Notes under the pieces: generated by a model
Databases searched by the model: none
The model's input: the letters and a program-made list of their open reading frames with translations, nothing else
Told to the model about the DNA's origin: nothing
Position numbers and translations under genes: made by a program
Origin: JAOUJD01 sp963811265
GTDB taxonomy: Bacteria; Pseudomonadota; Gammaproteobacteria; Burkholderiales; Burkholderiaceae_F
NCBI GenBank assembly: GCA_963811265.1
Contig: CAWEQS010000024.1
Span: forward strand, 62,001-126,000
Direction of reading: 5' to 3'
Length of the DNA stretch: 64,000 bases
Part shown: piece by piece, positions 36,609 through 47,933 of the stretch
How the letters are laid out: every line of letters begins with the position of its first letter
Numbering within the stretch: the stretch's first letter is position 1

Positions 36609-38273
36609 CTACATGTTCGTGTAGTTCGGTCCGCCGCCGCCTTCCGGCGTGACCCACACGATGTTCTGCGTCGGGTCCTTGATGTCGCAGGTCTTGCAGT
36701 GCACGCAGTTCTGGAAGTTGATCTGCAGCTTCTCGCGGCCGTCGTCGCCCTTCACGAATTCGTACACGCCCGCAGGGCAGTAGCGCTGCTCGGGGCCGGC
36801 ATAGATCGGCAGGTTGATCGACGTCGGCACCGACCCGTCCTTCAGTGTCAGGTGCGCCGGCTGGTTCTCCTCGTGGTTCGTGTTCGCGAGGTAGACCGAC
36901 GACAGCCGGTCGAACGTGAGCCTGCCGTCGGGCTTCGGATAGGCGATCGGCTGGCACTGCGAGGCGGGCTTCAGCTTCTCGTGATCGGCGAACTTCCGGT
37001 GCAGCGTCCACGGCGCCTTGCCGCGGAACACGATCTGGTCGATTCCGAACAGGAAGCCGCCCCAGAAGAGCCCCTTGTCGAGCAGCGGCTTGAAGTTGCG
37101 CGCGCGATGCAGTTCGTCGTGCAGCCAGCTCGCTTCGAACGCCTGCGGGTACGCCGCGAGTTCGTCGCGCTGCCGCTCGGCCGCCAGCGCATCGAACGTG
37201 GCGTCGGCCGCCAGCATGCCGCTCTTGATCGCCGCGTGGCTGCCCTTGATGCGCGGCGCGTTGAGGAAGCCGGCATCGCAGCCGATCAGCGCGCCTCCGG
37301 GGAAGACGAGCTTCGGCAGCGACTGCAGCCCGCTCGCGTTGATCGCGCGCGAGCCGTACTCGAGCCGCTTGCCGCCTTCGAGCGTGGCGCGCACCAGCGG
37401 ATGGGTCTTGTAGCGCTGGAACTCCTCGAAGGGGGACAGGTACGGGTTGCTGTAGCCGAGGCCGACGACGAAGCCTACCGACACGAGGTTCTCGCCGAAG
37501 TGATACATCCAGCCGCCGCCGTAGGTGTCCGGTGCGAGCGGCCAGCCGATGCTGTGCACCACGCGCCCCGCCTTGAACTTGTCCGGTTGGACTTCCCAGA
37601 TTTCCTTGATGCCGATGCCCCAGGTCTGCGGGTCGCGGCCCGCGTCGAGCCGGAACTTCGCGATCACCTGCTTGCCGAGGTGGCCGCGCGCGCCCTCGGC
37701 GAACAGCGTGTACTTGCCGTGCAGTTCGACGCCGGGCTGGAAGTTGCCGGTCGGCTGGCCGTCCTTGCCGACGCCCATGTTGCCGGTGGCCACGCCCCTG
37801 ACCGCGCCGTTCTCGTCGTACAGCACCTCGGCGGCCGCGAAGCCGGGGAAGATCTCGATACCGAGGGCCTCGGCCTGCTGGCCCATCCAGCGCACCAGGC
37901 TGCCGAGGCTGCCGGTGTAGAAGCCGCCGGAATTGGTCAGCGCGGCCGGCACGACGGCGTGCGGCACGGCGGTGGCCGCGCCTTCCGAAAACACGAAGAA
38001 CTGGTCCTCGGTCACCCGCGTCGCCAGCGGCGCGCCCAGTTCCCTCCAGTTGGGGAACAGCTCGTTCAGCGCGATCGGATCGATCACGGCGCCCGACAGG
38101 ATGTGCGCGCCGATCTCCGATCCCTTCTCGAGGACGCAGACCGACACCTCGCGGCCGGCTTCGGCGGCGCGTTGCTTCACGCGGATCGCGGCGGCGAGTC
38201 CGGCCGGGCCCCCGCCGACCACGACCACGTCGTATTCCATCGCTTCGCGCTCGACCTGCTGGCTGTCCGCCAT
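36609..38273 (-). CDS. Electron transfer flavoprotein-ubiquinone oxidoreductase
   Basis: 554 residues. It moves electrons from ETF, and so from acyl-CoA dehydrogenases, to ubiquinone. FAD-binding GGGPAG at 20-25; the C-terminal ferredoxin-like domain has a Cys in RYCPAGVYEF and CVHCKTCDIKDPTQNI, ligands of one [4Fe-4S] cluster. Ends in NYTNM, as usual. Converges with the NUDIX gene and is divergent from an SDR gene. Confidence 0.95.
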   Translation of the reverse strand: MADSQQVEREAMEYDVVVVGGGPAGLAAAIRVKQRAAEAGREVSVCVLEKGSEIGAHILSGAVIDPIALNELFPNWRELGAPLATRVTEDQFFVFSEGAATAVPHAVVPAALTNSGGFYTGSLGSLVRWMGQQAEALGIEIFPGFAAAEVLYDENGAVRGVATGNMGVGKDGQPTGNFQPGVELHGKYTLFAEGARGHLGKQVIAKFRLDAGRDPQTWGIGIKEIWEVQPDKFKAGRVVHSIGWPLAPDTYGGGWMYHFGENLVSVGFVVGLGYSNPYLSPFEEFQRYKTHPLVRATLEGGKRLEYGSRAINASGLQSLPKLVFPGGALIGCDAGFLNAPRIKGSHAAIKSGMLAADATFDALAAERQRDELAAYPQAFEASWLHDELHRARNFKPLLDKGLFWGGFLFGIDQIVFRGKAPWTLHRKFADHEKLKPASQCQPIAYPKPDGRLTFDRLSSVYLANTNHEENQPAHLTLKDGSVPTSINLPIYAGPEQRYCPAGVYEFVKGDDGREKLQINFQNCVHCKTCDIKDPTQNIVWVTPEGGGGPNYTNM

Positions 38274-38376
38274 GACGCTCCTCGTTGTGCCTCGATCCGA
38301 CCGGATTGTCCCGGAGATCGACTAGAGGCCGCAATCGACTGTGCGATCATCGCCTCGGGAGATTGGAGCAGCGGGA

Positions 38377-39147
38377 ATGCGAACGAATCTGAAGGAGAAA
38401 GTGGCGCTGGTCACCGGCGCGAGCAGCGGGCTGGGTGCGCGCTTCGCGCGGGTCCTGGCCTCCAACGGCGCACTGACCGTGCTCGCGGCGCGCCGGGTCG
38501 AGCGGCTGAAGGACCTGCGCGCCGAGATCGAGGCCGCCGGCGGCGCGGCCCACGTCGTGGCGCTCGACGTGACTGATCCGGACTCGATCCGGGAAGCGGT
38601 CGACCGGACCGAGCGCGAGGTGGGGCCGATCGACATCCTCGTGAACAACTCGGGCGTGTCGACCACGCAGCGACTGGTCGACGTGACCCCGGTCGATTTC
38701 GACTATGTCCTCAACACCAACCTGAAGGGCGCGTTCTTCGTCGCCAGCGAGGTGGCGCGCCGGATGATCGTGCGCGCCAAGGGGCAGGCGGACTTCCGCG
38801 GCCGCATCGTCAACATCGCCTCGGTCGCCGGCCTGCAGGTGCTGCCGCAGATCGGCGTCTACTGCATCAGCAAGGCGGCCGTGATCCAGATGACCAAGGC
38901 CCAGGCCCTCGAGTGGGGCCGCTACGGCATCAACGTCAACGCGCTGTGCCCGGGCTACATCCGCACCGAGATCAACGACGCGCACTGGGACACCGAGGCC
39001 GGGCACAAGCTCATGCAGATGCTGCCGCGCAAGCGCATCGGCCGGCCCGAGGACCTCGACGGTGCGCTCCTGCTGATGGTCGCGGACGAGTCGCAGTTCA
39101 TCAACGGCGCGGTGCTGACGGCCGACGACGGGCTGTCGGTCGCGTAG
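38377..39147 (+). CDS. SDR family oxidoreductase
   Basis: 256 residues. Classical short-chain dehydrogenase: TGASSGLG (13-20) for the cofactor, NNSG at about 91, catalytic Ser in NIASVAG and YxxxK in YCISK (about 165). The Arg pair after strand 2 (AARRVERL) suggests NADP. First of a run with a thioesterase and scoAB, so a fatty or hydroxyacyl substrate is plausible. Start ATG at 38377; an upstream in-frame GTG at 38341 would add 12 residues. Confidence 0.88.
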   Translation: MRTNLKEKVALVTGASSGLGARFARVLASNGALTVLAARRVERLKDLRAEIEAAGGAAHVVALDVTDPDSIREAVDRTEREVGPIDILVNNSGVSTTQRLVDVTPVDFDYVLNTNLKGAFFVASEVARRMIVRAKGQADFRGRIVNIASVAGLQVLPQIGVYCISKAAVIQMTKAQALEWGRYGINVNALCPGYIRTEINDAHWDTEAGHKLMQMLPRKRIGRPEDLDGALLLMVADESQFINGAVLTADDGLSVA

Positions 39148-39174
39148 AAAGACGTCCGGGGGACGGAGGCTGCC

Positions 39175-39567
39175 TTGAAGGACTTCGTGCTCGAGGTGCC
39201 GTTGCGATGGGGCGACATGGATGCCATGGCGCACCTGAACAACGTGATGTACTTCCGCCTGATGGAAGAGGCCCGGATCCAGTGGTTCCAGCAGTTCGAC
39301 CTGCCGACGCTGCCGACCGGGGAGGCGTGCATCCTCGCCCACGTTTCGTGCGACTTCGTGCGGGCCATGACCTATCCGGGCGTGGCGCTCGTGCGGCAGG
39401 TGGTCGAGCGCATCGGCCGCAGCAGCGTCGACATGTCGATCACCATCGAGAAGAAAAGCGAGCCTGGCGTGACCTATGCCACGGGCCGCAGCGTGCTCGT
39501 GTGGTACGACTACACGGCCGGTAAGTCACTGCCGTGGCCGGAGAAGGTGCGGCAGGCGATCACTTAA
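39175..39567 (+). CDS. Acyl-CoA thioesterase, hotdog fold (4HBT/YbgC type)
   Basis: 130 residues. Hotdog signature RWGDMDAMAHLNNVMYFRLMEEA with the catalytic-region Asp, then VSCDFVRAMTYPGVALVRQ. It hydrolyses an acyl-CoA; chain specificity is unknown. Start TTG at 39175, after GGGGGACGGAGG; no ATG fits the family start. Confidence 0.85.
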   Translation: MKDFVLEVPLRWGDMDAMAHLNNVMYFRLMEEARIQWFQQFDLPTLPTGEACILAHVSCDFVRAMTYPGVALVRQVVERIGRSSVDMSITIEKKSEPGVTYATGRSVLVWYDYTAGKSLPWPEKVRQAIT

Positions 39568-39598
39568 GATTCACGGCATTGGCCAGCGGGAGGAACTG

Positions 39599-40309
39599 AT
39601 GAACAAGGTGTACCCCTCGGCAGCGGCAGCGCTCGCCGACGTGGTGAAGGACGGGCAGACCATCGCGGTCGGCGGCTTCGGGCTGTGCGGCATCCCCGAG
39701 GCCCTGATCGCCGCGCTGCGCGACAGCGGCGTCAAGAACCTCACCTGCGTCAGCAACAACGCGGGCGTGGACGGGTTCGGCCTCGGGCTGCTGCTCACGA
39801 CGCGCCAGATCAGCAAGATGATTTCGTCCTACGTGGGCGAGAACAAGGAATTCGAGCGGCAGTTCCTGTCGGGCGAGCTCGAACTCGAGTTCACGCCGCA
39901 GGGCACGCTCGCCGAGCGGATGCGTGCGGGCGGCGCCGGCATCCCGGCGTTCTTCACCCGCACCGGCTTCGGCACCATCGTCGCCGAGGGCAAGCCCACG
40001 CAGGTGTTCGACGGCGTGTGGGGCGGCAAGGAGTACGTGCTGGAGCGCGGGATCCGGGCCGACGTGTCGCTCGTCAAGGCGTGGAAGGCGGACCAGGAGG
40101 GCAACCTCGTGTACCGCAAGACGGCCCGCAACTTCAACCCGGTCGTCGCGATGTGCGGCAAGGTCACCGTCGTCGAGGTCGAGGAGATCGTCGAGAACGG
40201 CGCGCTCGATCCCGACAACGTCCATACCCCCGGCGTGTTCGTGAAGCGGCTCGTGCTGAACAAGTCGCCCGAGAAGCGCATCGAGAACCGCACCGTGCGC
40301 GCCAAGTAG
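39599..40309 (+). CDS. 3-oxoacid CoA-transferase subunit A
   Basis: 236 residues, CoA_trans family. GGFGLCGIPEALIAALRDSG near the N-terminus, then SNNAGVDGFGLGLLL and YVGENKEFERQFLSGELELE. With subunit B it moves CoA from succinyl-CoA to acetoacetate or a similar acid. GGAGGA site before the ATG. Nine bases separate it from subunit B. Confidence 0.93.
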   Translation: MNKVYPSAAAALADVVKDGQTIAVGGFGLCGIPEALIAALRDSGVKNLTCVSNNAGVDGFGLGLLLTTRQISKMISSYVGENKEFERQFLSGELELEFTPQGTLAERMRAGGAGIPAFFTRTGFGTIVAEGKPTQVFDGVWGGKEYVLERGIRADVSLVKAWKADQEGNLVYRKTARNFNPVVAMCGKVTVVEVEEIVENGALDPDNVHTPGVFVKRLVLNKSPEKRIENRTVRAK

Positions 40310-40318
40310 GAGAAGACA

Positions 40319-40969
40319 ATGCCCTGGACCCGTGAAGAAATGGCGGCGCGTGCCGCCCAGGAACTGCAGGACGGTTTCTACGTCAACCTCGGCATCGGCC
40401 TGCCGACGCTGGTGGCCAACTACATCCCGCCCGGCGTCCACGTGATGCTGCAGTCGGAGAACGGACTGATGGGGATCGGCCCGTTCCCGCTGGAGAGCGA
40501 GATCGATGCGGACCTGATCAACGCCGGCAAGCAGCTCGTCACCGCGCAGCCGGGCTCGAGCTACTTCTCGAGCGCCGACTCGTTCGCGATGATCCGCGGC
40601 GGGCACATCAACCTGGCGATCCTCGGCGCGATGCAGGTGAGCGACAAGGGCGACCTCGCCAACTGGATGATCCCCGGCAAGCTCGTCAAGGGCATGGGCG
40701 GCGCGATGGACCTCGTCGCCGGCGTCGAGCGCGTCGTCGTGCTGATGGAGCACTGCGCGAAGAACGGCGAGCACAAGATCCTGCAGGAGTGCACGTTGCC
40801 GCTGACGGGCAAGGGCGTCGTGAACCGCCTCGTCACCGACCTCGGCGTGTTCGACGTGACGCCCGACGGCCTGAAGGGCGTCGAGCTCGCGCCCGGCGTC
40901 GGCGTCGAGGAAATCCGGCTGAAGACGGGCTGCCACGTGCGCCTGTCCCACCTGAACGTGCCGGCCTGA
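40319..40969 (+). CDS. 3-oxoacid CoA-transferase subunit B
   Basis: 216 residues. The catalytic glutamate that forms the CoA thioester is E47 in QSENGLMGIGPFP. Also ARAAQELQDGFYVNLGIGLP and GGHINLAILGAMQV. Works with subunit A; ketone-body or 3-oxoacid activation. Confidence 0.93.
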   Translation: MPWTREEMAARAAQELQDGFYVNLGIGLPTLVANYIPPGVHVMLQSENGLMGIGPFPLESEIDADLINAGKQLVTAQPGSSYFSSADSFAMIRGGHINLAILGAMQVSDKGDLANWMIPGKLVKGMGGAMDLVAGVERVVVLMEHCAKNGEHKILQECTLPLTGKGVVNRLVTDLGVFDVTPDGLKGVELAPGVGVEEIRLKTGCHVRLSHLNVPA

Positions 40970-40993
40970 GCGACAGCGCAGGGGAGGGGCGCG

Positions 40994-41953
40994 ATGAGCG
41001 CCGCGCATTCGCACGACCACCTGACGGAGCACGGGCGGGGCGACAGCCACTACGGCCATCGCTCGCCCGCCGCGCGCGGCAATGCGCTCGGCATCGCCGT
41101 CGCGCTGACCTTCGGCTACGCGATCGTCGAGGTGATCGGGGGCCTGTGGTCTGGCTCGCTGGCGCTGCTGGCCGACGCGGGGCACATGGCCACCGATTCC
41201 GCGGCGCTGCTGTTCGCGCTGGCGGCGAACATCATCGCGCGCCGTCCGGTGTCCGACCGGCACTCGTTCGGGCTGGCGCGGGTCGAGGTGATCGCCGCAT
41301 TCGTCAACGCGATCGCGATGCTCGCGGTCGTCGCGTGGATCTTCTTCGAGGCGTTCGACCGGATCAGGACGCCGGTGCCCGTCAAGGGGCTCGGGGTGTT
41401 CGCGATCGCGTTCGTCGGCCTTGCCGTCAACATCCTCGTCGCCTGGTCGCTGTCGCGCGACCGGGACAACGTGAACACGAGGGCGGCGTTCATCCACGTG
41501 ATGGGCGACCTGCTGGGTTCCGTCGCCGCCATCGCCGCCGGCGCCATCATCTACTTCGGCGGCCCGCTGATGGTCGACCCGCTGCTGTCGATGCTGGTCG
41601 GCGGCCTGATCCTGCGGTCGACCTTCGGCGTGCTGCGCGAGACGACGCTGGTGCTGCTCGACAGCGTCCCGGAGGGCGTGGAGTACGGCCGCGTCGGCGA
41701 GACGCTCGCCAAGATCCCGGGCGTGCTCTCGGTGCACGACCTGCACGTGTGGGCGATGGTGCCGGGGAAATCGGCGCTGTCGGCGCACGTGCTGGTTGAC
41801 GACATCGAGCGCTGGCCGGTCATCCTGCACCAGGCGCGCTTCATCCTGCGCCGCGACTTCCACATCGACCACATCACGCTGCAGGCGGAGTGGCTGCGCC
41901 GCGAGCCGCCCGCGCGGGCGGTCGTCATGCAGGCCGACCTGCGCGGTGGCTGA
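40994..41953 (+). CDS. Cation diffusion facilitator (CDF) efflux protein
   Basis: 319 residues, six membrane helices and a cytoplasmic C-terminal domain from about 215. Metal-site motifs HxxxD in helix 2 (DAGHMATDS) and helix 5 (HVMGDLLGS); His-rich N-terminus (HSHDHLTEHGRGDSHYGH). Probably exports Zn(II) or Co(II) by proton antiport. Metal choice cannot be read with certainty. Confidence 0.92.
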   Translation: MSAAHSHDHLTEHGRGDSHYGHRSPAARGNALGIAVALTFGYAIVEVIGGLWSGSLALLADAGHMATDSAALLFALAANIIARRPVSDRHSFGLARVEVIAAFVNAIAMLAVVAWIFFEAFDRIRTPVPVKGLGVFAIAFVGLAVNILVAWSLSRDRDNVNTRAAFIHVMGDLLGSVAAIAAGAIIYFGGPLMVDPLLSMLVGGLILRSTFGVLRETTLVLLDSVPEGVEYGRVGETLAKIPGVLSVHDLHVWAMVPGKSALSAHVLVDDIERWPVILHQARFILRRDFHIDHITLQAEWLRREPPARAVVMQADLRGG

Positions 41954-41968
41954 ACGCGGCCCCGTTCG

Positions 41969-42700
41969 CTACAGGCCGAGCTTCTTCAGCAGCATCATCG
42001 CGCCCATCAGCACCGGCTGGTGGACGAGGTACACCGTCAGCGCCCACGTTCCGAGAAACAGCAGTGCGCGCGGCGGACGCTGCTCGATCGGCGCCAGCCA
42101 CGCTGGCACGCGCCAGTCCGCGCGCTGCCAGAGCGCGCCGAGCCCGATGCCCGCGAGCACGGCCGCGATCCACGGGAACAGCGGCACGTAGTCCTCGGTG
42201 CGCGGCTTCTGCGTGACGAAGCCGATCACGTTCGCCGGCGTCGCGTTGAACGCCGGGTCGGAATACACCAGCCACGCGACGAAGGCGACGACGGCCAGCG
42301 CCAGGTTCCAGGCGCCCAGCCGCACCAGCGGCCGCGCGATCAGCAGCGCCAGCGCGATGAAGTGGAGGATGCCGAACCAGATGAAGCGCGGCCCGAACAT
42401 CAGCCAGCTGCCGAGCGACACGAGGGCCGCCGCCGCCGCCACCTCGGCCCAGCGCCGGAGGAAGTCGCCGAGGCCCGGCTTGAACGACATGCGCAGCACG
42501 AGGCTCACGCCGACCAGCAGCAGGAACTGCGTCACGATCGCCGTGCGCCACCCGACCCATGGTTGGTCGCGCGTCATCCGCAACGTCAGCCAGCCGAAGT
42601 GGCTCAGGTCGTAGATGAAGTGGTAGACGATCATCTGCGCGACGGCGAAGCCGCGCAGCACATCGACCAGCGCAAGCCGCGTGGAACGGGCAGGGGGCAT
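41969..42700 (-). CDS. DUF1624 (heparan-alpha-glucosaminide acetyltransferase-like) membrane protein
   Basis: 243 residues, about seven helices. N-terminal RLALVDVLRGFAVAQMIVYH matches the DUF1624/acyltransferase start with a helix-1 Asp and a His near the end of helix 1. Bacterial roles are mostly unknown. It converges with the CDF gene. Confidence 0.85.
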   Translation of the reverse strand: MPPARSTRLALVDVLRGFAVAQMIVYHFIYDLSHFGWLTLRMTRDQPWVGWRTAIVTQFLLLVGVSLVLRMSFKPGLGDFLRRWAEVAAAAALVSLGSWLMFGPRFIWFGILHFIALALLIARPLVRLGAWNLALAVVAFVAWLVYSDPAFNATPANVIGFVTQKPRTEDYVPLFPWIAAVLAGIGLGALWQRADWRVPAWLAPIEQRPPRALLFLGTWALTVYLVHQPVLMGAMMLLKKLGL

Positions 42701-42809
42701 CGACGGCGGGACTGTGAGCGACGCGCGATGCTACCGCGCGACCCGGCAGCGCCGCCGGCTGGGTCGGCCCGACTCGACCCGGGCCTTCCAGGCGACGGCG
42801 CGCGGGGCG

Positions 42810-42815
42810 CATAAT
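42810..42815 (+). promoter_or_regulatory. Possible -10 for the UspA-permease-UspA operon
   Basis: CATAAT, 53 bases before the first UspA gene, in the divergent gap. No clear -35. Confidence 0.3.
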
Positions 42816-42867
42816 GCGGCCAAAACACGCGTCGCGTGCACTCACGACGAGCGCGAGGGGGGAATCG

Positions 42868-43290
42868 ATGAGAAGGGTGATCGTTCCGGTCGACGGATCG
42901 GAGTGCTCGTTGCGTGCGGTCCGGTACCTGGTGGATGGCGCCGCGAGCGGGCAGCGGCCGGAGATCCACCTGGTCAACGTCCAGCCGGCGCTGCCGACCG
43001 AGGTAGGACAGTTCGTCGCGCGCGAGAACATCCACGATTTCCATCACGAACAGAGCGGGGATGCACTGCGTCTCGCAGCCGAAGGACTCGCGGCCGCCGG
43101 GATCCCGTTCACCGTGCACGAAGAGGTCGGCTCCACCGCGGAGCGCATCGCCGCTCTCGCCACCCAACTCGGCTGTGACCACATCGTGATGGGAACGCAC
43201 GGGCGCAGCGCGCTGACGGAGTTCCTGGTCGGCAGCACGACGCTGAAGGTGCTGCACCAGGCCAAAGTGCCGGTCGTGCTGGTGAAGTGA
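42868..43290 (+). CDS. Universal stress protein (UspA family)
   Basis: 140 residues. ATP-binding pattern G-x2-G-x9-GS is complete (MGTHGRSALTEFLVGST). N-terminal RRVIVPVDGSECSLRAVRYL. Start ATG at 42868 with a GAGGGGGGA site. First of three genes with a permease and a second UspA. Confidence 0.92.
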   Translation: MRRVIVPVDGSECSLRAVRYLVDGAASGQRPEIHLVNVQPALPTEVGQFVARENIHDFHHEQSGDALRLAAEGLAAAGIPFTVHEEVGSTAERIAALATQLGCDHIVMGTHGRSALTEFLVGSTTLKVLHQAKVPVVLVK

Positions 43291-43330
43291 GCACGCAGGC
43301 CAACCTGTTCAACCTCCCGGGAACTCCGCG

Positions 43331-44649
43331 ATGACCGCACTTGCCTGGTTCGCATTGATCGTCTTTGCCCTGTCGATCGTCGCCGTGATCTCCAACGTCG
43401 TCGACGGCACCGTCGCCGCGCTGCTCGGCGTGATCGTGATGGTGTGGTTCGGGGTGATGACCGACGTGGACGCGTTCCAGCTGGTCGACTGGAACGTGAT
43501 GGCGATCCTGGTGAGCATCTGGGTGATCGCCAGCTACTTCGGAAAGACCGGGGTGCCCAGCTGGCTGTCGGTGCAGGCGCTGCGGCTGTCCGGGGGACGT
43601 CCGGGCCTCCTCGTGATGATCCTGTCGATGCTGGCCGGCGTCATCTCGATGTTCGTCGACAACGTCGTCGTGATCCTGATGATGGCGCCGGTGGCGTTGC
43701 CGCTGGCGCGCGCGCTGAAACTGCCGGTCACTCCCGTGGTACTGATGATCGGCTTTAGCCGCCAACTTCATGGGAACGGCCCTGCTGCTCGGCGACCTGC
43801 CGCCGCAGATGCTGCACAGCGTCTCCGGCGCCGAGTTCAGGCGACTTCATCTGGCAGCACGGGCGCCCATCCTCGTTCCCGATCCTGGTGGTGACGTTCG
43901 TGATCACGCTCGGCGCGATGTACGCGTACGGCTTCCGCGCGCACGGACGGCAGGCGGTGGACATCGAGAAGCTCGGCATCGAGACGCAGATCCCGAACAA
44001 GCTGTTCGCCGGAGTCGTCGTCGGCTGGTTCCTGCTGACGGTTCTCGGCATGGCGTTCCGGCAGGCGCTCGGCGTCAAACTCGGGTTCATCGCGATGACG
44101 GGTGCGATCACGCTGGTGCTGCTGCTCGAGCTGCTCGGCGACCGGGTGAAGGCGCCGGACTTCGAGGAAGTGCTGGGCGAACTCGACTGGCGCGCGATCT
44201 TCTTCTACATCGGGCTGTTCGCGCTGGTCGGCGCGCTCGAGAAGATGCACATCCTCGACCAGCTGGCCGTCGCCCTGAAGCCGATCTTCCTCGAGAACCT
44301 CGCCCTCGGGGCGACCCTGATGTACTGGATCACGGTGCCGATCGTCGGCATCGTCGAGCACGACGCGTACATCCTCACGTTCCTCTACACGATCAAGGAA
44401 CTGCAGGCCGACGGAGTGGAAGCCTGGCCGCTGTGGTGGATGCTGGTCTGGGCCGGCACGCTCGGCAGCAACCTTACCGTGGCCGGTGCGCCGGCGCTCT
44501 TCGCCGCGCTCAACATCTGCGAGCGCGAGGAGAAGCGCAAGGTCTCGCTGCGGGAGTTTCTCTCGTGGAGCGTCCCTTTCACGCTGGTCGCGGCCTTCGT
44601 TTGCTACGTCCTCGGCATGCTGATCTGGGTCCTTCCGTACGCCAAATAG
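43331..44649 (+). pseudogene. SLC13/NhaD-ArsB-type permease, interrupted by two inserted bases
   Basis: Frame 1 covers 43331 to about 43756 (VISNVVDGTVAALLGVIVMV; GVISMFVDNVVVILMMAPVA). Family sequence continues after removing one A at 43757 (AANFMGTALLLGDLPPQML) and another A at 43839 (GDFIWQHGRPSSFPILV), and ends at TAG 44649. Restored length is about 438 residues with some 11 helices. The FVDNVVVILMMAPV region resembles NhaD sodium/proton antiporters and ArsB-like carriers. Substrate unknown. Both defects are single inserted bases. Confidence 0.82.
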
Positions 44650-44658
44650 GAGCGAGCT

Positions 44659-45102
44659 ATGTTCAAGCACATCCTGATTCCCACCGACGGGTCCGAGTTG
44701 TCCGGCAAGGCGGTCAAGGCGGCGGTGGAACTGGCCGCGGCGGTCGGCGCGAAGGTGACAGGCTTCTTCGCGGCTCCGGCGGCGACGCCGGTCATCTACG
44801 ACGACCTGCTTCCCGTCGGCTACGTGACACCCGAACAGCACGAGGCGCTGATCAAGGCGGCCGCCAGGAAGCACCTCGCATTGATCGAGGACGCGGCGCG
44901 TGCGGCGGGGGTGCCGGTCGACGTGGTGTCGGTCACGAGCGAATACCCGGCCGAGTCGATCGTCGAGACCGCGCGCGACCGCGGGTGCGACCTGGTCTTC
45001 ATGGCGTCGCACGGGCGGCGTGGGTTGAAGGCCGTCCTGCTCGGCAGCGAAACGCACAAGGTCCTCGTGCACTCGCAGATTCCCATCCTCGTCTACCGCT
45101 GA
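44659..45102 (+). CDS. Universal stress protein (UspA family)
   Basis: 147 residues. KHILIPTDGSELSGKAVKAAV and the nucleotide loop MASHGRRGLKAVLLGSET, with Ala in place of the first Gly. AGGAG site six bases before the ATG. Placed 9 bases after the permease and probably cotranscribed. Confidence 0.92.
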   Translation: MFKHILIPTDGSELSGKAVKAAVELAAAVGAKVTGFFAAPAATPVIYDDLLPVGYVTPEQHEALIKAAARKHLALIEDAARAAGVPVDVVSVTSEYPAESIVETARDRGCDLVFMASHGRRGLKAVLLGSETHKVLVHSQIPILVYR

Positions 45103-45136
45103 CCCGCGTGCGGCCGGTCACGGCCGGAGTCCCGAA

Positions 45137-46120
45137 ATGTGGCTGACGCGCCGGCTGGTCGTGATCGCCGTAGCCGGTTGCCTCGCAGCAGCGCTGCCGG
45201 CGGCGGCGGTCGACTTGCAGGGCCACCGCGGCACGCGCGGACTGGCCCCGGAGAACACGCTGGCGGCATTCCGGAAGGCGATCGAGATCGGCGTGACCAC
45301 GCTGGAGACCGATCTCGCCCTGACTGCCGACGACGTGCTGGTGCTCTCGCACGAGCCGAACCTGAGCCGCGCGCTGACACGCACTGGCGACGGGCGCTGG
45401 CTCGCGGAGGATGGCGCGCCGATCCGCTCGCTGACGTCGAGCAAAGTGCGCGCGTACGACGTCGGGCGGCTCGATCCGTCCCACCCAGACGCGAAGACCT
45501 GGCCGCATCAGGTGCCGGCGGACGGCGAACGCATCCCGACTCTCGCGGAACTCTTCGCGCTCGCGCGCGACGCCCGTTCGCCGGGCGGGCGACCGATCCG
45601 TTTCAACATCGAGACCAAGCTGACTCCGGACAGTGCGGTGCCGACCGCATCGGCCGAGGAGTTCGCCCGTGCGGTCGCGCGCGAAATCGCCGCGGCCGGA
45701 GTCGGCGAGCGGGTGACGGTGCAGTCGTTCGACTGGCGCTCGCTGCGCGCGCTGAAGCGCGTCGCACCGGATATCCGGACCGCCTGCCTGACGATCGAGT
45801 CGAGCAGGATGAACACGGTGCGCGAGGACGGGAGCGGGGCGTCGCCGTGGCACGACGGGTTGAAGCGGGTCGATTACGGCGGCTCGCTGCCCCGGACGGT
45901 GCAGGCGGCTGGCTGCAGCGCCTGGTCGCCCCTCTGGCGCAATCTGACCCCTGATCTGGTGGCCGAGGCGCACGGGCTGGGCCTGGCGGTAATTGCGTGG
46001 ACGGTCAACGAGCCGGCCGACATGGAGCGAGTGCTGGACTTCGGCGTCGACGGGATCATCACCGACTATCCGGACCGCGCGCGCAGCATCCTCGCGAAGC
46101 GAGGCATGCCGGTCGACTAG
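45137..46120 (+). CDS. Glycerophosphodiester phosphodiesterase, exported
   Basis: 327 residues with a signal peptide (residues 1-24, VIAVAGCLAAALPAAA). The GDPD catalytic residues are visible: GHRGTRGLAPENTLAAF (His, Arg, Glu) and ETDLALTADDVLVLSHEP (Glu, Asp, His). It releases glycerol 3-phosphate from deacylated phospholipids, in the periplasm by its signal. Confidence 0.92.
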   Translation: MWLTRRLVVIAVAGCLAAALPAAAVDLQGHRGTRGLAPENTLAAFRKAIEIGVTTLETDLALTADDVLVLSHEPNLSRALTRTGDGRWLAEDGAPIRSLTSSKVRAYDVGRLDPSHPDAKTWPHQVPADGERIPTLAELFALARDARSPGGRPIRFNIETKLTPDSAVPTASAEEFARAVAREIAAAGVGERVTVQSFDWRSLRALKRVAPDIRTACLTIESSRMNTVREDGSGASPWHDGLKRVDYGGSLPRTVQAAGCSAWSPLWRNLTPDLVAEAHGLGLAVIAWTVNEPADMERVLDFGVDGIITDYPDRARSILAKRGMPVD

Positions 46121-46198
46121 CACGCCGACCGCCTCCGGCGAGCCGCGCTTCATCGCGCGCACGGGCACGATTTCGGCGGCTGCCGACGGCCGCCTCTG

Positions 46199-46204
46199 TA
46201 TACT
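46199..46204 (+). promoter_or_regulatory. -10 element upstream of pyrG
   Basis: TATACT, 53 bases before pyrG. The -35 is not convincing. Confidence 0.4.
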
Positions 46205-46256
46205 GCCGCTTTACCGGTAACGCCTCGCCTCAGGCCAATGGGGCAGTGCGGAAACG

Positions 46257-47929
<1,673 letters not shown>

Positions 47930-47933
<4 letters not shown>

